A stretch of DNA of 64,000 nt, taken from the NCBI GenBank assembly GCA_964351595.1, contig CAYGOT010000014.1:1-64000 (forward strand), in the 5' to 3' direction. The notes beneath the pieces are model-generated. The model saw nothing but the letters and a program-made list of their open reading frames with translations, made no database searches and had not been told where the DNA came from. The position numbers and the translations under genes were made by a program. Each line of letters begins with the position of its first letter. Position 1 is the stretch's first letter. Shown in pieces: positions 1 to 9,251 of the stretch. This DNA comes from UBA6059 sp964351595. GTDB lineage: Bacteria > Bacteroidota > Bacteroidia > Cytophagales > Cyclobacteriaceae.

Positions 1-558
1 CTCAAAACTACTTGTTGGTCTACCTATGGCATGACCGAAACTGTCTCGCACATCGCCCTCAAGCAGCTCAACGGTAGCTCGCCTGACAAAAACTTTAAAG
101 TGCTCAATGGAGTCAGGATCAAAACTGGAGATAAGGGTCAATTGTGTATTCGCGACAGGATCACAAATGATCAATGGCTAGAAACAAACGACATGGTGGA
201 CATCATCAATGAAAAGGAGTTTGTCTGGCTTGGCAGGCTAGATAATGTCATTAATACTGGTGGAGTCAAAGTAATGACTGACAAGGTAGAGATGGGAGTT
301 GAAATTGTCATGCAGGAGGCATTTCCCAACAGCCGATACTTTATTGCAGGTACGCCCAGTGAGACCTACGGCACTGTAGTAACTCTATTCCTTGAACACA
401 ATTCCTTGCTGGATGACATAGACCTCCTAGAAAAAATTAAAAAGGAGTCTCCACTATCCAAATACGAATTTCCCAAAAGGCTTGTAATTTTGAAATCCTT
501 TCCAGAAACAGATTCTGGTAAGATCGACAAGCAACGCATACTCAAAAGTCAATCATGA
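1..558 (+). CDS. menE: AMP-binding acyl-CoA ligase, probably O-succinylbenzoate-CoA ligase, C-terminal part
   Basis: The gene is cut by the left edge; 185 codons remain. The visible part begins just before the acyl-adenylate motif STYGMTETVSH and carries the C-terminal subdomain with the hinge region (WLGRLDNVINTGGVKV) and the A10 lysine motif ETDSGKIDKQ near the end, whose Lys is needed for adenylation. These are hallmarks of the ANL superfamily. The short C-terminus and the YGMTETVSHIAL wording match MenE of Bacteroidota, which activates O-succinylbenzoate in menaquinone synthesis; the missing N-terminus and the absence of other men genes in view leave some doubt. Its stop overlaps the next start (ATGA), suggesting translational coupling. 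Confidence 0.75.
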   Translation, partial: LKTTCWSTYGMTETVSHIALKQLNGSSPDKNFKVLNGVRIKTGDKGQLCIRDRITNDQWLETNDMVDIINEKEFVWLGRLDNVINTGGVKVMTDKVEMGVEIVMQEAFPNSRYFIAGTPSETYGTVVTLFLEHNSLLDDIDLLEKIKKESPLSKYEFPKRLVILKSFPETDSGKIDKQRILKSQS

Positions 559-1304
559 TCGACACCCCCATTATCATAACCTGCAGCACTCAGAATCAGC
601 CCGCTCCGTACGCCTATAGTCAAAGGTTCGTTTTGAACAAAGTTGGCAATTCATTGTCGGTAGAGCTGAAGATGAAATACCTGGATCGAGATACCCTGAC
701 TGCTGAAGAAATCTACGAGGAAGGCTTCACTGAAGAGGACGATTATGAATGGAATGTGGAGCTGTCTGAGGCGTGGATTGAGGAGCTAGAGCGGGTGATC
801 GAGCGAACCACCTACAGGAAGAAACCGGGAAAAGAGGAGCCATTGGCTATCGAGATTGAAGACTCAAACAGCAAAGATCAGTCTGCTCAATTCCCTTCCG
901 AATATGACATGTGGGAGTACTTCACGCAAGAGTTGGCGCAGGCTGTGTTTGAGGTGAGCGGCAGAGAACTTCCACTACAAATCCAAATTAAAGAAATCAC
1001 AAAAGTGGAGAGTTCGGATTTTACTATCCAGGGCTCCTTCGCTGAGAGATCGGCTAAGGTCACGAGAAATGGCGAAGAGATCGCAATACCCTGGCAGAAA
1101 CTCAAGTCGATGATTAAGACAGTGTTTATGCCTGACTACCTACCGGAGCTTGCTATGGAGAAGGAACCTAGGAAAAGAGGCTTGTTTTTTTCTATGGAAG
1201 AAGGCATATGGTACAAGGTAGGCCATGCCATATTGGAGCCCTCAAAGAAGAGTAAAACCCTGGAACGACTAGAGGGGCTGGTTTCAGAACTATCCGAGCT
1301 CTGA
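555..1304 (+). CDS. conserved-looking hypothetical protein coupled to menE
   Basis: This 249-residue protein is not recognised. It is strongly acidic, with Glu-rich stretches around residues 50-70 and 95-110, and has no signal peptide or membrane segment, so it should be cytoplasmic. Its ATG overlaps the stop of the upstream ligase by four bases (ATGA), so it is probably co-translated with it. The 3' end overlaps the convergent coaX gene by 15 bases. The even codon usage and length support a real gene. A role in menaquinone synthesis is only suggested by position. Confidence 0.7.
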   Translation: MIDTPIIITCSTQNQPAPYAYSQRFVLNKVGNSLSVELKMKYLDRDTLTAEEIYEEGFTEEDDYEWNVELSEAWIEELERVIERTTYRKKPGKEEPLAIEIEDSNSKDQSAQFPSEYDMWEYFTQELAQAVFEVSGRELPLQIQIKEITKVESSDFTIQGSFAERSAKVTRNGEEIAIPWQKLKSMIKTVFMPDYLPELAMEKEPRKRGLFFSMEEGIWYKVGHAILEPSKKSKTLERLEGLVSELSEL

Positions 1305-2063
1305 TTCTTTTTCCAGGATTATTCTTAAGCCATCAAGGGTGAGGGTTGGGATCACGTCATCAAAGGTCGGCTTAAGAGGATGGAGCACATGAGAAAGCCC
1401 TCCTGTCGCCACCACTTTTAGCTCCGGATTGACTTCTGACTTAATTCGAGCTACCACTTCTTTAACCATACCTACATAGCCATAGAGCACTCCGCTTCGA
1501 ATGGCATGAACAGTGTTCTTGCCCACTACAGTATCAGGCAGTTCGAGCTCTATCTCAGGCAGCTTGGCAGTATTCTGAGTGAGCGCCTTGATGGCCGTCC
1601 TGATGCCAGGAGCTATGGCCACACCCAATATCTCTCCTGCCCCACTCACGGTCGTGAATGTCAGCGCCGTACCGAAATCTACAATAACAGCATCTGCCTG
1701 GTACAGGGAATAAGCAGCCATAGCGTTAGCTACCAGGTCCGATCCAATCTCATGCGGATTGGCAATCTTCAACTCAAGCGTCTTCAGCTTTGCTGGCTCA
1801 AGCACAAATATTTCTACTCCTGTCAATCGCGACCAGGTTGCTCTGATCCGGTCGGTCAACGCGGGTACCACGCTGCTGAGGACTACTCCTCTGAATTCAG
1901 AATTGAGCATGCCTGCATCGAGCATTAGCTGCCGGACCTTGATCTCATAATCGGCCTGCTGCATGCTGGCATTACTAGGCAACCGCCATTGGTGCCGCCA
2001 TTCACTACCGCTATAAATGCCAATGACTATATCTGAATTTCCTATATCTATCGCGGCTATCAT
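1290..2063 (-). CDS. coaX: type III pantothenate kinase
   Basis: At 257 residues this has the normal CoaX length. The N-terminus MIAAIDIGNSDIVIG is the phosphate-binding DxGN motif of the ASKHA fold; GSDLVANAMAAY and VDFGTALTFTTV are the second and third conserved CoaX blocks, and TGGLSHVL lies near the C-terminus. The enzyme phosphorylates pantothenate in the first step of coenzyme A synthesis and, unlike types I and II, is not feedback-inhibited by CoA in characterised members. It is transcribed leftward, eight bases downstream of the oxidoreductase gene, so the two likely share a transcript. Confidence 0.95.
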   Translation of the reverse strand: MIAAIDIGNSDIVIGIYSGSEWRHQWRLPSNASMQQADYEIKVRQLMLDAGMLNSEFRGVVLSSVVPALTDRIRATWSRLTGVEIFVLEPAKLKTLELKIANPHEIGSDLVANAMAAYSLYQADAVIVDFGTALTFTTVSGAGEILGVAIAPGIRTAIKALTQNTAKLPEIELELPDTVVGKNTVHAIRSGVLYGYVGMVKEVVARIKSEVNPELKVVATGGLSHVLHPLKPTFDDVIPTLTLDGLRIILEKESELG

Positions 2064-2071
2064 ATCGAACT

Positions 2072-3091
2072 TTAGTTTGCTTCTACTACCACCTTACCTG
2101 TAGTCTGACCTGATTGGAAAAGAGAAATCGCCTCATGCATCTGATCGAATTTGAATTGATGTCCGACCAACGGCTTACCGATATCAAGCTGCATCATATC
2201 ATCTACAATGTCATGCATGAGTTGAAAGTTTTCGTATAGCCAAATCAGGTTGAAGGCCATGACCGATTTGTTTTGTTGGATCATTGCCTGAGGATCAATC
2301 TTAGGCCGAGTAAGGTATTTGTAGGCCATTTTCAGGTAGTTGGGTCGCTGACCGGGAGATGCATACTGCGCGGCTCCATACACGATCATTCTGCCCATTG
2401 GCGCTAGCTGGTCAAAACTGACCTGCTGGATCTTTCCTCCAATGCACTCCAACACTATATTCAATGGGTGCTCGCTTGTGATTGCACTCAGTTTATCACT
2501 AAAATCAGCGTCTCTGACAAGTACCTCATCATAACCCTCCTGTCTGAGTAGCGCTTCCTTATGTGAAGACCCTATAGACCCTATCGTGAATGCTTTGTAA
2601 GCCTTAGCAATGCGATTGGCCAGTAGTCCTACACCGCCAGCAGCCGAATGAATTAGCACAGTCTGGTTCTGTTGAAGATTACCAAGGTTGATCAATGAGT
2701 AGTAGGCTGTGATTCCCTGTACAAGTAGCGCAGCTCCTTCGGCAAAAGACCAGCCGGTAGGTAGAGGTGTTAGATAGTTGCAATTGATATTGAGATGGCT
2801 GGCATATGCACCGAATCTCGTCACGCCTATCACAGGTTGACCTTCTTCAAAGAATACTACATTTTTCCCTTTCTTGAGAATCTTTCCCGCATACTCCAAA
2901 CCAGGAATGAATGGTCCTGTCGGGGTGGCAGAGTAGATGCCGAACATCGCAAAAATATCAGCAAAATTCAGCCCTATTGCTTTTACTTCAATCTGAACCT
3001 CATCAGGCGCTGGGTCAGGTAGCGTATCTGACTGAAGTTGAAGGTTGCCAATCGATCCGGCTTTGGTTATTCTGTAAACTTGTCGCTCCAT
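2072..3091 (-). CDS. zinc-independent quinone oxidoreductase-like MDR protein
   Basis: This medium-chain dehydrogenase/reductase of 339 residues has the GroES-like N-terminal half (KAIGLNFADIFAMFGIY, the NADPH:quinone reductase signature region) and a Rossmann half with HSAAGGVGLLANRIAKA, the nucleotide-binding glycine motif. No structural zinc cysteines are seen, so it belongs to the quinone oxidoreductase/VAT-1-like branch. It probably reduces quinones or enones with NADPH; the substrate is unknown. I start it at ATG 3091; a TTG one codon earlier is an alternative. It lies just upstream of coaX. Confidence 0.85.
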   Translation of the reverse strand: MERQVYRITKAGSIGNLQLQSDTLPDPAPDEVQIEVKAIGLNFADIFAMFGIYSATPTGPFIPGLEYAGKILKKGKNVVFFEEGQPVIGVTRFGAYASHLNINCNYLTPLPTGWSFAEGAALLVQGITAYYSLINLGNLQQNQTVLIHSAAGGVGLLANRIAKAYKAFTIGSIGSSHKEALLRQEGYDEVLVRDADFSDKLSAITSEHPLNIVLECIGGKIQQVSFDQLAPMGRMIVYGAAQYASPGQRPNYLKMAYKYLTRPKIDPQAMIQQNKSVMAFNLIWLYENFQLMHDIVDDMMQLDIGKPLVGHQFKFDQMHEAISLFQSGQTTGKVVVEAN

Positions 3092-3118
3092 CAATCACCG
3101 AAAGGTAATAAAGGAGGA

Positions 3119-3307
3119 TTAGATCCGTCGAATTAAATAGATAGCTGAGCAAAGGAATAAGTAGAAAGCTCCAAAAAAGAAGAGGGTAGCATTGGCCCGA
3201 CAGGCCGTGAAAAACTCGAAAACCCCTCCAGAAAGGAAAACCAGGCTCGTCAACATAAACAGCGGAATGCCAACATCCAGGAGGTTGATCTTATATCTTT
3301 CTTGCAT
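3119..3307 (-). CDS. small membrane protein with two hydrophobic helices
   Basis: The 62-residue product has two hydrophobic segments (about residues 13-33 and 41-58), a short charged N-terminus and an Arg-Arg end, consistent with a two-helix inner-membrane protein. It starts at an ATG and fits in the gap between the oxidoreductase and the next large gene, in the same direction. Similar tiny proteins sit beside glycosyltransferase-type genes in other genomes, but nothing here supports that role. Function unknown; it could also be a chance open frame. Confidence 0.5.
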   Translation of the reverse strand: MQERYKINLLDVGIPLFMLTSLVFLSGGVFEFFTACRANATLFFFGAFYLFLCSAIYLIRRI

Positions 3308-3391
3308 GGATATACTTACTGCATTTGCCGATAGGCGGATGTAATCAACCCACCAAATGCAGTGACGTGACCACAGACTGCAGGCTATGCA

Positions 3392-5689
3392 TTACTCAAC
3401 GATAGCGTCTACCTGGATGAGATCGGTGAGGCGGAAAAAACGACCTTCTGCGTTCATGCCCTCTACTGTCACCAGGTAGGTACCCACCACATCAGAAGTA
3501 AAGAATGTAATATCATGTCGATCTGCCGCGTCGAGTCGAATACCAGACTCCCAGTATAGCATTTCTCTCAAGTCGGGAAGCCTGGAATGGCTTTGTTCCT
3601 CATCATATCTCGGAAAAATAGGTGCGCTGTAATTGGAAAGTCCATCAAGCTGCTGAATATAAGTGTCTGGAGCCGCTGGTTGCAGCTCACTCTTTAGCCT
3701 GATATCGACTATACCATACTGTCCAACCGATTTGTACTTTCTAAGCGACTCTTCTGTATTGAGGATAGATATCTCCTGGATATCCAAGGGATCTAAGTCA
3801 AGTACCCATTGCTCGTCATAGGTCGGCATGCCGTTGACAAAGAACAGCGGCGGATGATCTGCGTGCACACCATCCTTATCGATGTAAACCCTTAGCAAGC
3901 TATTGTCTCTGAGTAGTACTCCCATGACCACCTCCACGAACATCTCGGTCATACTATTGAACTCGATGTACCTATCCAGGTCAACTGAATAGTCGGCAAC
4001 AGCTTTTAGATTCAATTTATCCGCGCCAGTGTTCCCAGATCCTTCCTTTCGGTAGAAGTCATAAACCTGATTGATCTTGCGCTTGTACGAGTAGTCCTTT
4101 TCTGCTACCGCAACAATGTCGTTGACCCTCCTATCCTTAATATCTTCAGATAATGAGTTCATTTCGATGCTGGCCAACTTCCCACTAGGGCTGCTGAAAA
4201 GAAAATCATCCTTGTCGCTGAAGTCAAACAGGACCAAATTAAACTTCCCCTCTTTGTCCGTTTTTGTCTGGTAAACCTGATCGTGATTAAGCAGCCAAAT
4301 GTCCAAAGTCTCGGAAACTAGTGGCTCACCATTCACATCCTTCGCGATACCATCGAATGACAACAGTCGCTCTGCTCGAAAACTATTGGATGAACCTGAC
4401 TGATCACCAGCGAGGACTTGAGACCATGGAGCAGCACTCCAGGTATTTGTGAGCATCAATAAATCTATATCCTCTACCTGATTAGACATTGGTGTAGCTG
4501 ATGAAAAAGAATTACGCAACTCTAAAGTATTGATGGAGGGAATCTGATCAACCAATTGATCAACTTTGGTTACAGACACTGAAGCCATCAATGGCATATC
4601 CACATCATTGAATAATGATAGCTCTATCCTATCTCTACGAGTAGCGTTGCTCTTGCTCAAACTGATGTGCGCAGGTGATGAGGTATCCTTGGTGTTGTAG
4701 AAAGGGCGCTCCGCCAGTAGATGGTGTTGACTATCAAAAACCGATATTCTGGCCGGTCCATGCGGCATCAAACTTGACTCCAGGTCAGCAATAAAATAAC
4801 CAGTCTTCTTGATGTCTCCGGAGATTGCAAAATAGGCAATGCCCTGCGCCTCAACTACTATTGATATGCTGCCATCATCAAGCTCCTTCTGCAAAGCTTT
4901 AGATGCTTGTATGGTCATCCGGTATCCACTACCAGACGTCTTTAGTAAAAAGGCCAATCCACTGTCGTCCACAAGTGGGAAAGAATACTTCCTCGATTCA
5001 TCGCCCACATCCACAATGTATTGCTCGTCCTTATTGGGTACCATCACGAAAACGCCAAGTCCCTGGTCATTGGTAGAAAAAGTAGCCACTTCCTTATCTT
5101 TATTATTGCGGATACTTCCTTTGATGGCTCCATTCGTTTTCACCGCTATCTTGTTCACCACACCAGCCACCAAGTGGCCTCCCTCAGGGAAGAAGGCTAT
5201 TTCATCACTAGCTTTAGTCTCTACTTTGAACTCACCGCTTTTGTCGATGATGACAGGCAGAGCTTCTACTTGTCCATAGTTGAGCATCCATTGAGTGAAA
5301 GCGCGTAACTCGTATTGACCTGCTGGCAGCTGCCTGGGCAAATCAATGGTGCCCTGTACCAATCCAGCCTTAATTTTGATCCGCTGCGATATATATTTTC
5401 TGGTAAGATCCTCATCCCACAACTCCACCCGTAACACCTTACTCAAATCGGTAGGTTGATTAGAGTATGCGTCCAACACATATGCCTGAAAGTGTATTTG
5501 TCGACCGGCTGTAGTGACTTGTGCGGAGGTATGGAGGTGCACCTTCTCCTCAGATCTTGCGCTATAGTATGATTCGAGTTTTTGCGCCAATTGTGCGACG
5601 CTCTCTTGCTGAGCGATAGCCCGTGATGAGCTTAAAAGCAAACAAATCAACAGCGTGGATAATTGGAGGTAACAGCGCAATCCGGTCAT
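3392..5689 (-). CDS. secreted MG2-like protein with TonB-plug-like C-terminus
   Basis: The 765-residue product begins with a clear signal peptide (hydrophobic run ending SRAIAQQ). Residues about 45-130 resemble an MG2/macroglobulin-like beta domain (VHLHTSAQVTTAGRQIHFQA, then LPAGQYELRAFTQWML). The middle contains a carboxypeptidase-regulatory-like stretch (FDGIAKDVNGEPLVSETLDI) and the region around residues 610-670 resembles a TonB-receptor plug (PLFFVNGMPTYDEQW, DIQEISILNTEESLRKY). Such proteins are common in Bacteroidota and are thought to be periplasmic or surface proteins related to outer-membrane receptors, but no beta-barrel follows here. The role is unknown. It is divergent from mgsA with a gap of about 100 bases. 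Confidence 0.75.
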   Translation of the reverse strand: MTGLRCYLQLSTLLICLLLSSSRAIAQQESVAQLAQKLESYYSARSEEKVHLHTSAQVTTAGRQIHFQAYVLDAYSNQPTDLSKVLRVELWDEDLTRKYISQRIKIKAGLVQGTIDLPRQLPAGQYELRAFTQWMLNYGQVEALPVIIDKSGEFKVETKASDEIAFFPEGGHLVAGVVNKIAVKTNGAIKGSIRNNKDKEVATFSTNDQGLGVFVMVPNKDEQYIVDVGDESRKYSFPLVDDSGLAFLLKTSGSGYRMTIQASKALQKELDDGSISIVVEAQGIAYFAISGDIKKTGYFIADLESSLMPHGPARISVFDSQHHLLAERPFYNTKDTSSPAHISLSKSNATRRDRIELSLFNDVDMPLMASVSVTKVDQLVDQIPSINTLELRNSFSSATPMSNQVEDIDLLMLTNTWSAAPWSQVLAGDQSGSSNSFRAERLLSFDGIAKDVNGEPLVSETLDIWLLNHDQVYQTKTDKEGKFNLVLFDFSDKDDFLFSSPSGKLASIEMNSLSEDIKDRRVNDIVAVAEKDYSYKRKINQVYDFYRKEGSGNTGADKLNLKAVADYSVDLDRYIEFNSMTEMFVEVVMGVLLRDNSLLRVYIDKDGVHADHPPLFFVNGMPTYDEQWVLDLDPLDIQEISILNTEESLRKYKSVGQYGIVDIRLKSELQPAAPDTYIQQLDGLSNYSAPIFPRYDEEQSHSRLPDLREMLYWESGIRLDAADRHDITFFTSDVVGTYLVTVEGMNAEGRFFRLTDLIQVDAIVE

Positions 5690-5789
5690 ATAGAATGTCT
5701 TTTGATCTCAAACAACCAACTATTTTCCCTACCCCTATTGGTGGGAGATCAGAATATGTATTAAGTTGTCTTCAGCTAAAAATAGGACA

Positions 5790-6158
5790 ATGAAGATTGC
5801 AATAATAGCCCATGATGGCAAAAAGGCCGAGATGGTCGCTTTTCTCCTCGACCATAAGGAAATACTTGGGCAGGTAGAGCTTGTGGCTACCGGAACTACA
5901 GGCAAGCATGTCGAGAATGCAGGACTGAAAGTCAAGCGTTTTTTATCCGGCCCTCTAGGTGGAGATGCACAGATCGCGGCGCTCGCTGCTGAGAAGAAAC
6001 TGGACCTGGTTATTTTCTTTAGAGACCCTCTGGACAAGCATCCCCATGAACCGGATGTGCAGATGCTCATGCGCATCTGCGATGTGCACAACATTCCACT
6101 GGCGACCAATCCCAGGGGAGCTCAATTAATGCTTTCCGGATTGGCTTCTCGGGACTAA
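5790..6158 (+). CDS. mgsA: methylglyoxal synthase
   Basis: The product, 122 residues from ATG 5790, converts dihydroxyacetone phosphate to methylglyoxal and phosphate, a glycolytic bypass that relieves sugar-phosphate excess. It shows the family blocks in order: MKIAIIAHDGKK with the conserved His, the phosphate-binding TGTTGK, SGPLGGD, FFRDPLDKHPHEPD with the catalytic Asp region, and NIPLATNPRGA. A longer frame would begin at TTG 5766 but the family starts at MKIA. It overlaps the convergent radical SAM gene by four bases at the stop codons. Confidence 0.96.
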   Translation: MKIAIIAHDGKKAEMVAFLLDHKEILGQVELVATGTTGKHVENAGLKVKRFLSGPLGGDAQIAALAAEKKLDLVIFFRDPLDKHPHEPDVQMLMRICDVHNIPLATNPRGAQLMLSGLASRD

Positions 6159-7195
6159 CTAAATAAGGTATAATGTCCCTGTCTTCTGAATTGGCTAAAG
6201 TCTAGTGGAGGAATTGACCTTCCCTTAAAATGCTTGGCCTTGGCTTGATTAAACATCTGTCGAATCATAGCACTTACCTGGCCTGTTCCAGACATTCGCT
6301 TTCCCCAATCACTATCATTGAGTTGTCCATCGTGCATTTCCTTGATGGTATTAAGCACCCTACTTGCTCTGTTTGGATAATGATCTACAATCCAGTCTGA
6401 GAATATACCCGCTAGAGCACCATTAAGCCTCACTACAGTATAGGCTGCTTCACTGGCCCCTGCTCTAGCCGATTGTTCTATGATCTTCGGAATTTCATGA
6501 TGATTGATCCATGGTATGATGGGCGCAACCATCACATTGACAGGAATCCCATTCTCAGACAACAGCTTCACCACTGCAAGTCGCTTCTTGCCTGACACAG
6601 TACGCGGTTCCAACCTCCGTCTCGTTTCTTCCTCCAGGGTGGTGATAGATACGCTCACATGAACGAGATTCAATTCAGCTAATTTTTTTAGTAAATCTAC
6701 ATCTCGCTCTATTAGGCTATTCTTGGTAATGATGCTTACAGGATTGCGGTACTTTAGAAATAGCTCCAGTAACCGTCTCGTAATTTCGAGCTTTCTCTCC
6801 ACCGGTTGGTAGCAATCTGTGTTTCCCGATAGGGCGATCACCTTCGGCACATAGCTCTTGTGGAGGAAGGCCTTCTCGAGAAGTGCTGGTGCATTTTTCT
6901 TCACTATGATCTTGGACTCAAAGTCAAGCCCCGCACTAAAACCCCAGTATTCATGGCTATTTCGGGCATAGCAATAAATACATCCATGTTCACAACCCTG
7001 GTAAGGATTGACTGAGAGCTCAAAAGGAACATCGACACTATTATTTTTCGAGAGTATCTTCTGTGGAGTCTCTTCGAAAAGTTGAGTTGTTCTTGTAAGA
7101 TCCTTTTCTTCGTCCACACCTTCCATGTGCTCAACCACCTGACTAAGTTGTAAAAACCGATTCTGTGGATTGGTCGCTGCTCCTCTTCCTTTCAT
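6155..7195 (-). CDS. radical SAM protein of the PA0069/SPL-like family
   Basis: At 346 residues from ATG 7195, it starts MKGRGAATNPQNRF, the typical N-terminus of the PA0069 family, which decides the start over an upstream TTG at 7255. The iron-sulphur motif CEHGCIYCYARNSHEYW (CxxxCxxC variant with aromatic Tyr) is shared with spore photoproduct lyase-like enzymes. SGNTDCYQPVE and ITKNSLIERDVDLL are further family blocks. Members are predicted SAM-radical enzymes of unknown substrate; some are near DNA repair genes, which is not the case here. The stop overlaps the stop of mgsA. Confidence 0.9.
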   Translation of the reverse strand: MKGRGAATNPQNRFLQLSQVVEHMEGVDEEKDLTRTTQLFEETPQKILSKNNSVDVPFELSVNPYQGCEHGCIYCYARNSHEYWGFSAGLDFESKIIVKKNAPALLEKAFLHKSYVPKVIALSGNTDCYQPVERKLEITRRLLELFLKYRNPVSIITKNSLIERDVDLLKKLAELNLVHVSVSITTLEEETRRRLEPRTVSGKKRLAVVKLLSENGIPVNVMVAPIIPWINHHEIPKIIEQSARAGASEAAYTVVRLNGALAGIFSDWIVDHYPNRASRVLNTIKEMHDGQLNDSDWGKRMSGTGQVSAMIRQMFNQAKAKHFKGRSIPPLDFSQFRRQGHYTLFS

Positions 7196-7361
7196 AAAGC
7201 TAAAATAATTAGTTATTCTAATATATTTAGCATTTCGAAGGAATTCATTAGCCAAAAGTCAACTTAGCCGCACAACAACGCTATACAATCAGTAATCAAA
7301 AAGTCATCTAAAAATAATTAGCGCAATGGACTGGACTAGTAGGGATTTTGCATCTTTGATT

Positions 7362-8603
7362 ATGCGCTTTCCAATCCTACTCAGCCTACTAACTTTCATG
7401 GTTAGTTGTCAACCAAGCCCAGACCCACTTAAAGAATTTCAAGCATTGCAGATATCCCAAGGAAGGCTCAATGACCCTTCCAGCCTGGATAAGCCCTATG
7501 TGATCATGGTGTCCCTTGATGGCTTTCGTCATGATTATGCCGATCGGTATGGCGCGACTAATCTACTCGAGATGGCTGCCAATGGATTCTCGGTAGAGCA
7601 ACTTACACCCTCCTATCCTACAAAGACTTTTCCCAATCACTATTCGCTGGTGACAGGTATGTACCCTTCCAGTCACGGCCTGGTGAGCAATGAGTACTTC
7701 AACCCTACCAAAGGAGAATATTACACGATCAGTAACCGAGAGGCTGTCGAAGATGGCACCTGGTATGAGGGCACGCCGCTGTGGGTCTTAGCAGAAAAGC
7801 AAGGAATGCTGTCAGGCTCCTTTTTCTGGGTGGGCTCAGAGTCGGACATCCAGCAAACCTACCCAACTTACCATTTTAAATACGACGGGAGCATCCCCAA
7901 TGATGTACGCGTCAAGCAAGTGCTGAGCTGGCTGAGCCTACCGGAAAAGGAACGGCCACATTTCATTACGCTGTACTTCTCATTGACAGACGATATTGGG
8001 CATAGATATGGGCCCGACTCCAGGGAAATAGAGCAGGCTGTCAAAGAGATAGATAGCGTCATCGGTGAATTAAGGTCAGGGATAGCTGCATCTGATTTGC
8101 CCGTGCACCTGCTTGTGACATCTGATCATGGTATGGTCAATGCACCGGAGGTTGTGAAGCTTGATAGTATAGACTTTGGGAATAGCGAAGTGTCCTGGTC
8201 TATGCCGTTGATGGTGTATCAGCAGGATTCTATTGAGGCCGAGAGGATCTATCAGGAGCTTAGCCAGGTAGCTCATCTCACCACCTACCGGAAATCGGAG
8301 ATACCATCAGGGCTCAATTTTAACAATCACTCCAACATAGGTGAGATTATTGCTTTAACAAAGCCACCGTACGTGATCAGCAAAAAAGAGTCTACGAGCC
8401 TTGCCACACACGGCTTTGATCCAGCGGTGGTGCCGGAAATGAAGACTATATTCTTTGCTGAAGGACCCAATATCAAAAAAGGAACATTGGAAGAAGCTAG
8501 AAATATTGATGTGTTTCCTATGGTTATGGAACTCTTGGAACTGACACTACCATCACATCCTATCGACGGAGGTTCCTCGATAAAGGACGCAGCACTTAAG
8601 TAG
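7362..8603 (+). CDS. ectonucleotide pyrophosphatase/phosphodiesterase-like lipoprotein
   Basis: The product is an alkaline-phosphatase-superfamily enzyme of the NPP type, 413 residues from ATG 7362 (ATG 7326 would add 12 residues). Starting at MRFPILL gives a compact lipoprotein signal ending MVSC, so the enzyme is likely anchored in the outer or inner membrane facing the periplasm. Visible metal and catalytic motifs are VSLDGFRHDYA, PTKTFPNHYSLVTG with the nucleophilic Thr, TDDIGHRYGP, TSDHGM and THGFDP. Family members hydrolyse phosphodiester or pyrophosphate bonds of nucleotides. It overlaps the convergent rhomboid gene by eight bases. Confidence 0.9.
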   Translation: MRFPILLSLLTFMVSCQPSPDPLKEFQALQISQGRLNDPSSLDKPYVIMVSLDGFRHDYADRYGATNLLEMAANGFSVEQLTPSYPTKTFPNHYSLVTGMYPSSHGLVSNEYFNPTKGEYYTISNREAVEDGTWYEGTPLWVLAEKQGMLSGSFFWVGSESDIQQTYPTYHFKYDGSIPNDVRVKQVLSWLSLPEKERPHFITLYFSLTDDIGHRYGPDSREIEQAVKEIDSVIGELRSGIAASDLPVHLLVTSDHGMVNAPEVVKLDSIDFGNSEVSWSMPLMVYQQDSIEAERIYQELSQVAHLTTYRKSEIPSGLNFNNHSNIGEIIALTKPPYVISKKESTSLATHGFDPAVVPEMKTIFFAEGPNIKKGTLEEARNIDVFPMVMELLELTLPSHPIDGGSSIKDAALK

Positions 8604-9153
8604 TGCTTCTCGGGTTGAAGCGGGCAATACCCATCGCACTACCCACACCGACTATGGCTCCCATCAGATGCGACTCCCAGCTCACATAGGTATCTTCCGG
8701 TAGGAGACCATAGATCAAGCTACCGTAGATCAGCAGCGTCACCGTAGAAATCAACAGCGACTTGACATCCTTCCTAAACAGGCCCAGTGAAATCAAAAAG
8801 AAGGCCAGGCCGTAGACCACTCCGCTAATGCCAATATGATAAAAAGGCCTCCCAAATACCCAAACTAACAAACCTGTCAGCAAATAGCACTGAATAAAAA
8901 CCTGATTGGCAATCTTGGGATAGAATAAATAGATCGCTCCACTTAGAAAGAGAAAGGGGAAGGTATTGGACATTAGATGCACCCAATCGCCATGCACCAG
9001 AGGGCCGGTGACCACACCCAACAGACCCGAAAAATGCCGAGGATATACTCCAAGAAAGCCCAGGTCAGTATTCAGATAAAACTGAATAGAAAACGTCAGC
9101 CAAAGCAGGAAGGTCATCCTGAGTGTTGGGGTGAGGTTTAAGTCCTTGAACAT
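8596..9153 (-). CDS. rhomboid family intramembrane serine protease
   Basis: This 185-residue membrane protein has about six hydrophobic segments, the minimal rhomboid core. The catalytic serine sits in GISGVVYG (Ser110) and the catalytic histidine in SWESHLMGAIVG (His162), with the oxyanion-region HWVHLMSNT-like block HGDWVHLMSNTFPF near residue 60. Rhomboids cut substrate transmembrane helices within the bilayer. All key residues are present, so it is predicted active; the substrate is unknown. It is transcribed leftward as a single gene. Confidence 0.92.
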   Translation of the reverse strand: MFKDLNLTPTLRMTFLLWLTFSIQFYLNTDLGFLGVYPRHFSGLLGVVTGPLVHGDWVHLMSNTFPFLFLSGAIYLFYPKIANQVFIQCYLLTGLLVWVFGRPFYHIGISGVVYGLAFFLISLGLFRKDVKSLLISTVTLLIYGSLIYGLLPEDTYVSWESHLMGAIVGVGSAMGIARFNPRSTT

Positions 9154-9204
9154 ATCATCATCTTTGGCTGTCGGTGTTGGACAGATCTAGAACGAAATGA
9201 ACAT

Positions 9205-9232
9205 AAAAAAAACTCACCTGACGATGAGTTTT
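9205..9232 (-). terminator. intrinsic terminator of the TerB-like gene
   Basis: On the minus strand AAAACTCA, an 8-base loop and TGAGTTTT form a perfect 8-bp stem followed by a further T run (9205-9208). It lies 20 bases after the stop of the gene at 9252. Confidence 0.75.
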
Positions 9233-9251
9233 AGTTTCTATTGAATAAAGT